Both the position numbers and the translations under genes were made by a program. A stretch of 64,000 bases of DNA, from assembly GCF_014646355.1 (NCBI RefSeq), contig NZ_BMNH01000018.1, positions 1 through 64,000 on the forward strand, read 5' to 3'. The notes beneath the pieces were generated by a model. The model was not told the DNA's origin. It was given only the letters and a program-made list of their open reading frames with translations, and did no database searches. Origin of the DNA: Nonomuraea cavernae (GTDB lineage: Bacteria; Actinomycetota; Actinomycetes; Streptosporangiales; Streptosporangiaceae). This document shows, piece after piece, positions 54,405-63,533 of the stretch. Numbering within the stretch: the stretch's first letter is position 1; the number at the start of each line of letters is the position of its first letter.

Positions 54405-55748
54405 TCAGTAGGCGTACTGCGTCTGGGCGTTGAGCGCCTTCATCCGCACCTTGGCCGCGGAGCCGAGACGCTTGTCCGAGATGCGCAACACGTCCAGGCC
54501 CTTCTGGATGTCGCTGCTGTAGATGTGACCGTTGTAGTAGTACGCCGACCACGAGCCGCCGAGATCGATCGGCTTGAGCGGGGGCGGGTCGAAGTAGCCG
54601 ATCTCCACCGGCTTGGCCGAGTCGGTGAAGTCCCAGACCGACACGCCGCCCTGGTACCACGCCTGGACCATGATGTCCTTGCCCTTGACCGGGATCAGCG
54701 AGCCGTTGTGGGCCACGCAGTTCTCCGCGCTGGTCTGCACCCGGGAGATCTTGAAGTAGGACCTGTGGACCAGCTCGCCGCCCTCGATGTCGTAGACGGC
54801 GTCCGCGCCGCGCTCGGGGTTGAATCCCTTGGTGCAGGTCGCGGCGATGCCGCCGCCGAGCTCGTCGGTGAAGACGACCTTGTCACCGGTGTTGTTGAAC
54901 GTGGCCGAGTGCCAGAACGCGAAGTTCTCGTCGGTGACCCTGGTGGTGACCTTGGGGCGTTCGCGGTCGGAGATGTCCATCAGGATGCCGTCGCCCATGC
55001 AGGCGCCCGCGGCCAGGTCCTTCTTGGGGAACACCGTGATGTCGTGGCAGCCGCTGGTCGGCACCAGCAGGTTGGACTGGGTCTCGTTGCCGCCGTCGGG
55101 GAAGAGCACCGGCCTGGAGACGACCTTCGCCGCCGTGGGCTTCTTCAGCGGCACCTTGATGATCGAGATCCGGTCGTGCGGCGGCTTGCAGCCGGGGTAC
55201 CTTGCGCCCGGATCGTACGAGGACACGTACAGGTAGACCGACTTACCCTTCTTGTCCGGCACGAGGGTGTGCGTGTGCGAGCCGCAGGCGGTCTTGATCG
55301 ACTTGATGTACTTCGGGCGGGACTTGTTGGAGATGTCGAAGATCCGGATGCCCTCCCACGCCGTCTTGGACGTCTCGGAGCCGTGGCCGGTCCTGCAGGA
55401 GTCGTCGCGCATCGGCTCGTCCACCGACAGGAAGAGCAGGTCACCCGTGACCGAGATGTCGTTCTGCGCCCCCGGGCAGGTGACGCGGCTCACGACCTTC
55501 GGCTTGGCCGGGTTCCTGATGTCGTAGACGGTGAAGCCGTGGAAGTTGCCCTGGTAGGCGTAGTTTCCCTGGAACGCCAGGTCGCTGCCGTACGCCTCGG
55601 GCCCGTCGAACGGCGCCTGCTGGGGCACGCTGGCCACGCGTTTGACGTTGGGGCTCGTCTTGACGCCGTCCGAGGCGTGGACCGGCGACGCCGCGAGGGC
55701 CAGCACCGCTCCGATCACCGCCAGAGCGCGGCCGAATCTGAACGCCAC
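54405..55748 (-). CDS. Secreted LVIVD-repeat protein, paralogue 1
   Basis: A 447-residue exported protein: signal peptide (VAFRFGRALAVIGAVLALAASPVHAS, residues 1-26), then repeated LVIVD-like beta-propeller strands such as GFTVYDIRNPAKPKVV, GIRIFDISNKSRPKYI and GVSVWDFTDSAKPVEI. Conserved blocks CGSHTHTLVP, CHDITVF, ACMGDGILMDI, FAFWHSATFNN, ENCVAHNGSLIPV and YYYNGHIYSSDI are shared with paralogues 2 and 3. GTG 55748 is fixed by AGGAGG six bases upstream. Function unknown; extracellular propeller possibly with disulfides. Convergent with the RDD gene (7-base gap). Confidence 0.9.
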   Translation of the reverse strand: MAFRFGRALAVIGAVLALAASPVHASDGVKTSPNVKRVASVPQQAPFDGPEAYGSDLAFQGNYAYQGNFHGFTVYDIRNPAKPKVVSRVTCPGAQNDISVTGDLLFLSVDEPMRDDSCRTGHGSETSKTAWEGIRIFDISNKSRPKYIKSIKTACGSHTHTLVPDKKGKSVYLYVSSYDPGARYPGCKPPHDRISIIKVPLKKPTAAKVVSRPVLFPDGGNETQSNLLVPTSGCHDITVFPKKDLAAGACMGDGILMDISDRERPKVTTRVTDENFAFWHSATFNNTGDKVVFTDELGGGIAATCTKGFNPERGADAVYDIEGGELVHRSYFKISRVQTSAENCVAHNGSLIPVKGKDIMVQAWYQGGVSVWDFTDSAKPVEIGYFDPPPLKPIDLGGSWSAYYYNGHIYSSDIQKGLDVLRISDKRLGSAAKVRMKALNAQTQYAY

Positions 55749-55812
55749 CGAGGACCTCCTGCAAGGGGTTGGAAGAATCAGGGGCACCCACTATGACAGG
55801 AAAAGTCACTGT

Positions 55813-55864
55813 AAAAACGGGCCCCTCGTACGGCGAAGCCGGGCAGGCTCCGCCGTACGAGGGG
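55813..55864 (-). terminator. Rho-independent terminator of LVIVD paralogue 2
   Basis: A perfect 14-bp stem (55822-55835 with 55851-55864) and 15-base loop, followed on the minus strand by CCG and five T residues (55817-55813). It begins ten bases after the paralogue 2 stop and separates it from paralogue 1, so the three genes are not one simple operon. Confidence 0.85.
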
Positions 55865-55874
55865 TCAGGATCGA

Positions 55875-57278
55875 TCAGTCGCGGTGGCCGCGGCCTCCCT
55901 CGTGGTAGGACTCCTGGGTCTGCACGTTCAGCAGGTCACTGCGGACCCGGTTCGCGCCGTTGGTCAGCGGATCGTTGATCTTGATGACGTCGAGCCCCTC
56001 GTGGAAGTCGGCCGCGTAGATGTGGCCGTTGTAGTAGTAGGCCGACCACACGCCGCCGCCGCTGTTGTCGGCCCGGGGACCGCGCTCGAAGTAGCCGATC
56101 TCCCTGGGCCGCGCCGAGTCGGTGAAGTCCCAGATCGAGACGCCGCCCATGTACCAGGCCTGGACCATGATGTCCTTGCCCTTGACCGGGATCAGCGAGC
56201 CGTTGTGCGCCACGCAGTTCTCGCTGTCGGCCTGGTGCCGCGCGATCTTGAAGTAGCTCTTGAAGACCAGCTGACCGCGGACGACGTCGTAGATCGCGTT
56301 CGCGCCGCGGTTCGGCCCGATCGCCTCGTTACAGGTGGCCGCCCCGCCGCCGCCGAGCTCGTCGGTGAAGACGACCTTGCGGGCGTCGTTGCTGAACGTC
56401 GCCGAGTGCCAGAACGCGAAGTTCGCGTCGGTCACCCTGGCCGTGATCCTCGGGTTCAGCCGGTCACGGATGTCGAACAGGACACCGTCCCCCATGCACG
56501 CGCCGGCCGCGATGTCCTTCTCCGCGTAGACGGTGATGTCGTGGCAGCCGCTGGTGGCGGACTTGCCGTCCGGGTAGGGACCCGGGACGCCGGGGAAACC
56601 GCCGTCGGGGAAGACGACCGGGGCGGCGGCGAGCGCGGCGGCCGTCGGGTTCCTCAGCGGCACCTTGATGATCGAGATCAGGTCGTGCGGCGGCTGACAG
56701 TCGGGGAAGGCCTCGTTCGGGGCGTAGGAGGAGACGTAGACGTAGACGTTCTTGTTACGGTCCTGTCCCCTGCCCGGCACCAGCGTCAGGGTGTGCGAGC
56801 CGCAGTTGGTCTCGACGGACTTGATGTACCTGGGCGCCGCCTTGTCGCTGACGTCGAAGATCCGGACGCCTTCCCAGGCCTCCTTGCGGTCCGCCGGCAG
56901 TCCGGTGCTGTTGCAGGAGTCGTCACTGCGCGAGCTGTCGACGGCGGCGAAGAGCAGGTTCCCATAGACGGACACGTCCATCTGGCCGCCGGGGCAGACG
57001 ACCGAGCTGACCGGCTTGGCCTTCTTCGGGTTCCTGATGTCGTAGATCGAGAAGCCGTTGTAGTTGCCGACGTAGGCGTAGTCACCCTGGAAGGCCAGGT
57101 CGGTGTTGATGCCGGCGGCGATCGGGGCCGGCTTGGGGACGTTCAGCACGTGGGTCACGTTCGGGCTGGTGACCACGGTGTCGGCCGGCGGGATGTCGGC
57201 GGCGAGGGCGGGAGTCGCGGGCAGGGCTAACGCGATGGCCGCCCCGAGCACGACGAGAGCACGGCTCGGTTTGAACAC
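55875..57278 (-). CDS. Secreted LVIVD-repeat protein, paralogue 2
   Basis: A 467-residue exported protein with signal peptide (VFKPSRALVVLGAAIALALPATPALA) and the same propeller blocks as its neighbours, including GFSIYDIRNPKKAKPV, CNSTGLPADRKEAWEGVRIFDVSD and GVSIWDFTDSARPREIGYFERGP. It is closer to paralogue 3 than to paralogue 1 (both share PDCQPPHDLISIIKVPL and FPDGGFPG-PG-YP-GKSATSGCHDIT). GTG 57278 follows AAGGAGG by seven bases. A perfect TTGACA (57339-57334) lies upstream as a likely -35. The C-terminus is His/Gly/Arg-rich (YHEGGRGHRD). Function unknown. Confidence 0.9.
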   Translation of the reverse strand: MFKPSRALVVLGAAIALALPATPALAADIPPADTVVTSPNVTHVLNVPKPAPIAAGINTDLAFQGDYAYVGNYNGFSIYDIRNPKKAKPVSSVVCPGGQMDVSVYGNLLFAAVDSSRSDDSCNSTGLPADRKEAWEGVRIFDVSDKAAPRYIKSVETNCGSHTLTLVPGRGQDRNKNVYVYVSSYAPNEAFPDCQPPHDLISIIKVPLRNPTAAALAAAPVVFPDGGFPGVPGPYPDGKSATSGCHDITVYAEKDIAAGACMGDGVLFDIRDRLNPRITARVTDANFAFWHSATFSNDARKVVFTDELGGGGAATCNEAIGPNRGANAIYDVVRGQLVFKSYFKIARHQADSENCVAHNGSLIPVKGKDIMVQAWYMGGVSIWDFTDSARPREIGYFERGPRADNSGGGVWSAYYYNGHIYAADFHEGLDVIKINDPLTNGANRVRSDLLNVQTQESYHEGGRGHRD

Positions 57279-57333
57279 TGATGGGCCTCCTTGATCACGC
57301 ATGTCCCAGATAAAGAAGACATAAGTGATCAAG

Positions 57334-57339
57334 TGTCAA
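57334..57339 (-). promoter_or_regulatory. Candidate -35 element for LVIVD paralogue 2
   Basis: A perfect TTGACA on the minus strand, about 60 bases before GTG 57278, in an unusually AT-rich stretch for this window; the matching -10 is unclear (CTTTAT with an 18-bp spacer is the best choice). Confidence 0.4.
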
Positions 57340-57479
57340 CCGAATGCCGCCTATCTAGCCAGATGTCATGTTGTCAAGAAATATCCAGAACTGACGTCTT
57401 GCTGGGGAGGTGTCAGAAACGTAAGATCCGACGTCATGCCGATGCGGCGGAGACCTGAACCCCCGCCGCACCGAGCTCA

Positions 57480-58901
57480 TCAGTGACCGTTGCCGCCGGG
57501 ACCGCCCGGGCTGCCCTTGCCGTGCTCGGCGTAGGAAGCCTGGGTCTGCGCGTTCAACGAGTCCATCTTGACGCTGTTGGCCTGGTTGGTACGCGGGTCG
57601 TTGATCTTCAACACATCGAGGCCCAGGTTGAAGTCCGAGCCGTAGATGTAGCCGTTGTAGTAGTACGCGGACCAGAAGCCACCGCTCAGCGCGGGCGCGG
57701 TGTTGTCCGGGCCCCGCTCGAAGTAGGCGATCTCCTGCGGGTTGGCCGAGTCGGTGAAGTCCACCACCGAGATGCCGCCCTGGTACCACGCCTGGACCAT
57801 GATGTCCTTGTTCTTGACCGGGATCAGCGAGCCGTTGTGGGCCACGCAGTTCTCGGTGTCGGCCTGGTGCCGCGCGATCTTGAAGTAGCTCTTGAACGCG
57901 AGCTGACCGCCGGCGATGTCGTAGTAGGCGTTGGCGCCCTTGTCAGGGCCGATCGCCGCGTTGCAGGTCGCCCGGCTGCCGCCACCGAGTTCGTCGGTGA
58001 AGATGACCTTCGTGCCCTTGTTGTTGAACGTGGCCGAGTGCCAGAAGGCGAAGTTGACCTCGTCGCGCACGGTGGCCGTGACCTTCGGCTGCTCGGGGTC
58101 GGAGATGTCGAGCAGGATGCCCTCACCCATGCAGGCGCCGGCCGCGATGCCCTTCTCCGGGAAGGCGGTGATGTCGTGGCAGCCGCTGGTGGCGGACTTG
58201 CCGTTCGGGTAGGAGCCCGGGATGCCGGGGAAGCCACCGTCGGGGAACAGGACCGGCGTCGAGATGACCTCGGCCGCCGTCGGGTTCTGCAGCGGGACCT
58301 TGATGATCGAGATCAGGTCGTGCGGCGGCTGGCAGTCGGGGAAGCTCGCGCTGGGCGAGTAGGACGAGACGTAGACGTAGACGTTCTGGCCCTGCTTGTC
58401 CGGCACGAGCGTGTGGGTGTGCGACCCACAGTTCGTCTCGACGGACTTGATGTAGGTGGGGTTGCGCTTGTCGGAGATATCGAAGATGCGCATGCCCTCC
58501 CACGAGTTCTTGTTCGCGGCCGACTGCCCGGTGCTGTTGCACGAGTCGTCGTTGCGGGAGGAGTCGACGGATCCGAACAGCAGGTTGCCGTAGACGGAGA
58601 TGTCCATCTGGCCGCCGGGGCAGACCACCGAGCTCACCAGCGACGTCTTCTTGGGGTTCTTGATGTCGTAGATGGAGAAGCCCGCGTAGTTGCCGACATA
58701 GGCGTAGTCGCCCTGGAAGGCCATGTCGGTGTGGATGTCGTTCAGCGCTTCAGGCTTGGGGACGTTCGTCACGTGCTGGATGTTGGAGCTCATGACGATC
58801 TCGCCGGGCGCCGGGATGTCCATCGCCTGAGCCGGCAACGCGCCGCCCACGAGAGCGACAGCGGCCCCCACCAGGACGAGGGTCCTGCGGAGAGTTAACA
58901 C
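57480..58901 (-). CDS. Secreted LVIVD-repeat protein, paralogue 3
   Basis: A 473-residue exported protein with signal peptide (VLTLRRTLVLVGAAVALVGGALPAQA) and LVIVD-type propeller strands GFSIYDIKNPKKTSLV, GMRIFDISDKRNPTYI and GISVVDFTDSANPQEIAYFERGP. The C-terminus ends in a Gly/His-rich GSPGGPGGNGH tail. GTG 58901 is set by AGGAGG six bases upstream. Most similar to paralogue 2, implying tandem duplication. Divergent from a DUF305 lipoprotein across a 162-base gap. Function unknown. Confidence 0.9.
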   Translation of the reverse strand: MLTLRRTLVLVGAAVALVGGALPAQAMDIPAPGEIVMSSNIQHVTNVPKPEALNDIHTDMAFQGDYAYVGNYAGFSIYDIKNPKKTSLVSSVVCPGGQMDISVYGNLLFGSVDSSRNDDSCNSTGQSAANKNSWEGMRIFDISDKRNPTYIKSVETNCGSHTHTLVPDKQGQNVYVYVSSYSPSASFPDCQPPHDLISIIKVPLQNPTAAEVISTPVLFPDGGFPGIPGSYPNGKSATSGCHDITAFPEKGIAAGACMGEGILLDISDPEQPKVTATVRDEVNFAFWHSATFNNKGTKVIFTDELGGGSRATCNAAIGPDKGANAYYDIAGGQLAFKSYFKIARHQADTENCVAHNGSLIPVKNKDIMVQAWYQGGISVVDFTDSANPQEIAYFERGPDNTAPALSGGFWSAYYYNGYIYGSDFNLGLDVLKINDPRTNQANSVKMDSLNAQTQASYAEHGKGSPGGPGGNGH

Positions 58902-59008
58902 TAAGAACCTCCTATAACGGCATAAATCAAGCAAATGGTCACGGTTCGGAGGTACGCGATGCCAGAGTGCAACCTGTTAAATCTTGTACAACTTTGCAGT
59001 CTTTCGCC

Positions 59009-59037
59009 AGTGGGCGTTTTCGCCTAGAGTGCCCACT
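59009..59037. promoter_or_regulatory. Inverted repeat between LVIVD paralogue 3 and the DUF305 gene
   Basis: AGTGGGC (59009-59015) and GCCCACT (59031-59037) form a perfect 7-bp inverted repeat around TAGAGT (59025-59030), a possible -10 for the DUF305 gene. Could be an operator for the divergent pair. Confidence 0.35.
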
Positions 59038-59063
59038 CTCGACCGAGTTCACAGGGAGGCCGG

Positions 59064-59696
59064 GTGCGCGCCGCGCTCATCGTCATCACGGGCACGGTCG
59101 TTGCCCTCACGAGCTGCTCCAGCACGCCCCCGCCCGCCCCGCGCGCCGACTCGACCGTTCCGGTGATCGCCCCCGGAAAGCCCGGCGAGGAGGCGCGGAC
59201 CCTCTCCCCCTCCGAGGCGGCCACCGCCGTCCCCTCGGCCACCGCGAACGCCGCCGACATCACCTACGTCCAGGACATGGTCGTCCACCACCGTCAGGCC
59301 CTCGACATGGCGATCCTGGCTCCCAACCGGGCCGAGTCCACCAAGCTCAAGGGCCTGGCCTCGCGCATCAAGGACGCCCAGGGGCCGGAGATCCAGTACA
59401 TGACCAACTGGCTGCAGGACCTCGGCCAGAAGGTGCCCGGCCATCACGCGGCCCACGACGGGATGCCCGGCATGGTCACCCCCGAGCAGATGGAGGCCCT
59501 CAAGGCGGCGAAGGGCAAGGCGTTCGACGCGCTGTTCCTGCAGCTCATGATCGCCCACCATGAGGGAGCCATCAAGATGTCGACGGAGGTGCTGACCCAC
59601 GGCTCGCACATCCGGATCGAGGAGCTGGCCAGCGACGTCAGCGTCACCCAGACGGCCGAGATCCGCCGCATGCGGGAGATGCAGGCCGCGGCCTGA
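59064..59696 (+). CDS. DUF305 lipoprotein
   Basis: A 210-residue lipoprotein: short signal peptide ending in lipobox ALTSC (Cys about 18), a Pro-rich linker and a DUF305 domain (about residues 60-205) of ferritin-like helices. Two metal-type motifs are present, YVQDMVVHHRQALDMA (about 69-84) and LQLMIAHHEGAIKM (about 158-171), plus VPGHHAAHDGMPGM. DUF305 proteins have been linked to copper and other metals. GGGAGG precedes the GTG. Its placement against the LVIVD trio suggests a joint surface function (inference). Confidence 0.9.
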   Translation: MRAALIVITGTVVALTSCSSTPPPAPRADSTVPVIAPGKPGEEARTLSPSEAATAVPSATANAADITYVQDMVVHHRQALDMAILAPNRAESTKLKGLASRIKDAQGPEIQYMTNWLQDLGQKVPGHHAAHDGMPGMVTPEQMEALKAAKGKAFDALFLQLMIAHHEGAIKMSTEVLTHGSHIRIEELASDVSVTQTAEIRRMREMQAAA

Positions 59697-59732
59697 GCCG
59701 GACGCGGGTGGACGCAGGCCGCTCCGGCTCGC

Positions 59733-60983
59733 TCAGGAGCCGACGCGCCAGGAGTGCAGGTAGTCCTCCTGGTCGCCGGTGAGCGTGTCGATGCCGATGC
59801 CCGCAGCGGCCAGCTTGAGCCGGGCCACCTCGTGGTCGATCTCCTCCGGCACGTCGTAGACGCCCGGCGCCAGGCGGGCCCGCTCCCCGGCCAGCCAGGC
59901 GACGGCGAGCGCCTGGGCCGAGAACGACATGTCCATGACCGCCGCCGGATGCCCCTCGGCGGCCGTCAGGTTCACCAGGCGACCCTCGGCCAGCAGGAGC
60001 AGCCTCCGGCCGTCGGCCAGGACGTACTCGTCGGTGTTGGGCCGCACGCCGCGGTGCACCTCCACGGCCAGCTCGTCCAGCGCCCGCACGTCGATCTCCA
60101 CGTCGAAGTGCCCGGCGTTGGCCAGCATCGCGCCGTCCCTCATCGCGGCCAGATGCTCGCCCCGGACCACGTCACGATTGCCCGTCACCGTGATGAACAG
60201 GTCACCCAGCGCCGCCGCCTCCGCCATCGGCCGCACCTCGTAGCCCTGCAGGGTGGCGTCGAGCGCCTTGACCGCGTCGATCTCGGTGACCACCACCCGC
60301 GCGCCGAGCCCCTTGGCCCGCTCGGCCACACCCCGGCCGCAGAACCCGAACCCGGCCACCACCACGGTCCGGCCCGCCAGCATCGTGTTGGTGGCCCGCA
60401 TGATCCCGTCGAGCGTCGACTGCCCCGTGCCGTAGCGGTTGTCGAACATCCGCTTGGTCCGCGTGTCGTTGACCGCGACGACGGGAAAGCGCAGCGCCCC
60501 CTCGGCGGCCATCTGCCGCAGCCGGATGATGCCGGTCGTGGTCTCCTCGCACCCGCCGGACACGCCCTCCAGCAGGTCGGTCCGCTCGGTGTGCAGGATG
60601 TTGACCAGGTCGCACCCGTCGTCGAGCACCAGATCGGGCCCGAGGTCGAGCGCCTGGTGGATGTGCCGGTAGTAGGTGGCCCGATCGACGCCCGCCCGCG
60701 CGTGCACCGCGACGCCGTAACCACGCAGCGCCTCGGCCACGTCATCCCGGGTGGACAACGGATTGGACGCGGCCAGCGCGATCTCGGCGCCCCCGGCCCT
60801 GAGCGCGCCCATCAGCACCGCGGTCTCCGCCGTCACGTGCAGGCACGCGGAGATCCGCAGCCCGTCGAGCGGCCGATCGGCGGCGAACCGCTCGCCGATG
60901 GCCGTCAACACCGGCATCGACCGGGCGGCCCAGCTGATCTGCCGCTCGCCGCTCTCCGAACGCTCCAACGCCCTTCCCCCCAC
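59733..60983 (-). CDS. Adenosylhomocysteinase, short (archaeal-type) form
   Basis: A 416-residue S-adenosylhomocysteine hydrolase lacking the insertion of bacterial long forms. Conserved segments are LHVTAETAVLMGALRAGGAEIALAASNPLSTRDDV (about residues 47-80), DDGCDLV, EETTTGIIRL, FPVVAVNDTRTKRMFDNRYGTGQST (about 165-190) and the NAD-binding GFGFCGRGVAERAKGLGARVVVTEID (about 211-236). GTG 60983 is used; a TTG at 60968 with GGGGGGAAGG nearby is possible. It follows the long-form ahcY on the same strand by 154 bases. Same reaction expected (SAH to homocysteine and adenosine), or action on a related nucleoside thioether. Confidence 0.88.
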   Translation of the reverse strand: MGGRALERSESGERQISWAARSMPVLTAIGERFAADRPLDGLRISACLHVTAETAVLMGALRAGGAEIALAASNPLSTRDDVAEALRGYGVAVHARAGVDRATYYRHIHQALDLGPDLVLDDGCDLVNILHTERTDLLEGVSGGCEETTTGIIRLRQMAAEGALRFPVVAVNDTRTKRMFDNRYGTGQSTLDGIMRATNTMLAGRTVVVAGFGFCGRGVAERAKGLGARVVVTEIDAVKALDATLQGYEVRPMAEAAALGDLFITVTGNRDVVRGEHLAAMRDGAMLANAGHFDVEIDVRALDELAVEVHRGVRPNTDEYVLADGRRLLLLAEGRLVNLTAAEGHPAAVMDMSFSAQALAVAWLAGERARLAPGVYDVPEEIDHEVARLKLAAAGIGIDTLTGDQEDYLHSWRVGS

Positions 60984-61064
60984 GATCGCCGGAGGCCACG
61001 GCCCACCGGAGATCCGTTATGGTGCTCAGCCCCGCTCACTGGAACCCGACGATCCGCGGGGCCC

Positions 61065-61101
61065 GGCCACGCACGGCGGGCGGCGCCGGCCGTGCGTGGC
61101 C
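61065..61101 (-). terminator. Hairpin terminator downstream of ahcY
   Basis: A perfect 13-bp stem (61065-61077 with 61089-61101) and 11-base loop lie 37 bases beyond the ahcY stop, between the two SAH hydrolase genes. No T-run. It suggests the two genes are transcribed largely separately. Confidence 0.65.
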
Positions 61102-61137
61102 GTACAAAGTGGTCGTGCGGCGAAAGCCCCGACGAAC

Positions 61138-62565
<1,428 letters not shown>

Positions 62566-62666
62566 CTGTTACCCCTCGCGTGACGATGTGTGTCGCGCAC
62601 GAGTTTAGGCGTCACCCGAACACCCTCGCACCTCGCAAGGCCGGAATCTGACGCAATAATGTAAGG

Positions 62667-63026
62667 ATGCGCATCACCGAAGCCGCCCGGCGGCTGGGCA
62701 TGTCCCCTCGAATGCTCCGATACCGCGAGGCCCTGGGCCTGCTGCCACCCGTACGCGAGCAGGGAGCGCACCGAAGGTTCGGCCCCGAGGAGCTGTCGGC
62801 GGTCGCGCAGGGCGTCGAGCTGGAGAAGCGGTTCGACGTCTCCCCCGCCGAGCTGGCCTTCGCGGTGCGCGTGCTGAGCGATCCCGCCGTGGCCGCCGCC
62901 GTGCGCGACCTCGGCGTACGGATCGGCCGCATCCAGGTCCCCCGCCGGGCCCTCGACTTCGAGAAGGAGAAAGCCCTGCGCCTGCTCCGAACCTCGACTC
63001 CCGGCCAGACGTCAAAGAGGGCATGA
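62667..63026 (+). CDS. MerR family transcriptional regulator, short
   Basis: A 119-residue regulator with an N-terminal MerR helix-turn-helix (residues 1-45: MRITEAARRLGMSPRMLRYREALGLLPPVREQGAHRRFGPEEL) and a short helical dimerisation part. There is no cysteine cluster for metal sensing and no large ligand domain. Starts at ATG 62667 with only AAGG immediately before it. Divergent from ahcY and overlaps the GerMN gene by four bases. Target unknown. Confidence 0.88.
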   Translation: MRITEAARRLGMSPRMLRYREALGLLPPVREQGAHRRFGPEELSAVAQGVELEKRFDVSPAELAFAVRVLSDPAVAAAVRDLGVRIGRIQVPRRALDFEKEKALRLLRTSTPGQTSKRA

Positions 63027-63493
63027 AGGAGCTGCTGATCGCCACCGTGCTCGCCGTCTCGCCGCTCCAGGCGACCGACGTCAAGGTCTACTTCTCCCAG
63101 GGACACGACATTCCCGGCAAGGTGGTCGCGGTGACCAGGAAGGCGCCCGATCGGGGCGTCGCCAGGTTCGCCGTCGAGCAGCTGATCGCCGGGCCGACCA
63201 AGGCCGAGCGGCGCAGGGGGCTCCACTCGGAGCTGACCGGTCAGCTGCGCGGCCGCTCCAACTGCGGCGGGGCCGACTTCACCATCAAGATCAAGAAGAG
63301 CCGGGCCACGCTGCGCTTCTGCCGCACCGTCCTGGGCAACGGGATCGGCTCCGACGCCCGGGTGCTGCACATGCTCGACACCACGCTGAAGCAGTTCGGG
63401 ACCGTACGCAAGGTCGTCACGCTCGACAAGGACGGCCGGTGCCTGTTCGACCAGACCGACGCCGGCACGTCCTGCCTGACCGGGCGCGAGTGA
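63023..63493 (+). CDS. GerMN domain exported protein
   Basis: A 156-residue protein with a short hydrophobic N-terminus (KELLIATVLAVSPLQA, likely signal peptide) and a GerMN domain (about residues 20-140): DVKVYFSQG, AVEQLIAGPTKAERRRGLHSEL. Cysteines near residues 81, 99, 141 and 151 may form disulfides. GerMN domains occur in sporulation/germination proteins and LpqB. ATG overlaps the MerR stop, so the pair is co-translated. Role unknown. Confidence 0.85.
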   Translation: MKELLIATVLAVSPLQATDVKVYFSQGHDIPGKVVAVTRKAPDRGVARFAVEQLIAGPTKAERRRGLHSELTGQLRGRSNCGGADFTIKIKKSRATLRFCRTVLGNGIGSDARVLHMLDTTLKQFGTVRKVVTLDKDGRCLFDQTDAGTSCLTGRE

Positions 63494-63518
63494 CTCCCCG
63501 GTCACGGCGGGGAGTCAC
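63490..63518. terminator. Bidirectional terminator between GerMN and CDF genes
   Basis: GTGACTCCCC (63490-63499) pairs perfectly with GGGGAGTCAC (63509-63518) across a 9-base loop. It includes the GerMN stop codon and lies 16 bases beyond the convergent CDF stop. Confidence 0.7.
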
Positions 63519-63533
63519 TCGGTGCCGCGTCGG

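Noticed and set aside
62566..62666. SAH riboswitch upstream of ahcY
   Set aside because: The 100-base region lacks the conserved SAH aptamer core as far as can be judged by eye; only an ordinary ribosome site is seen. A covariance-model search would decide.
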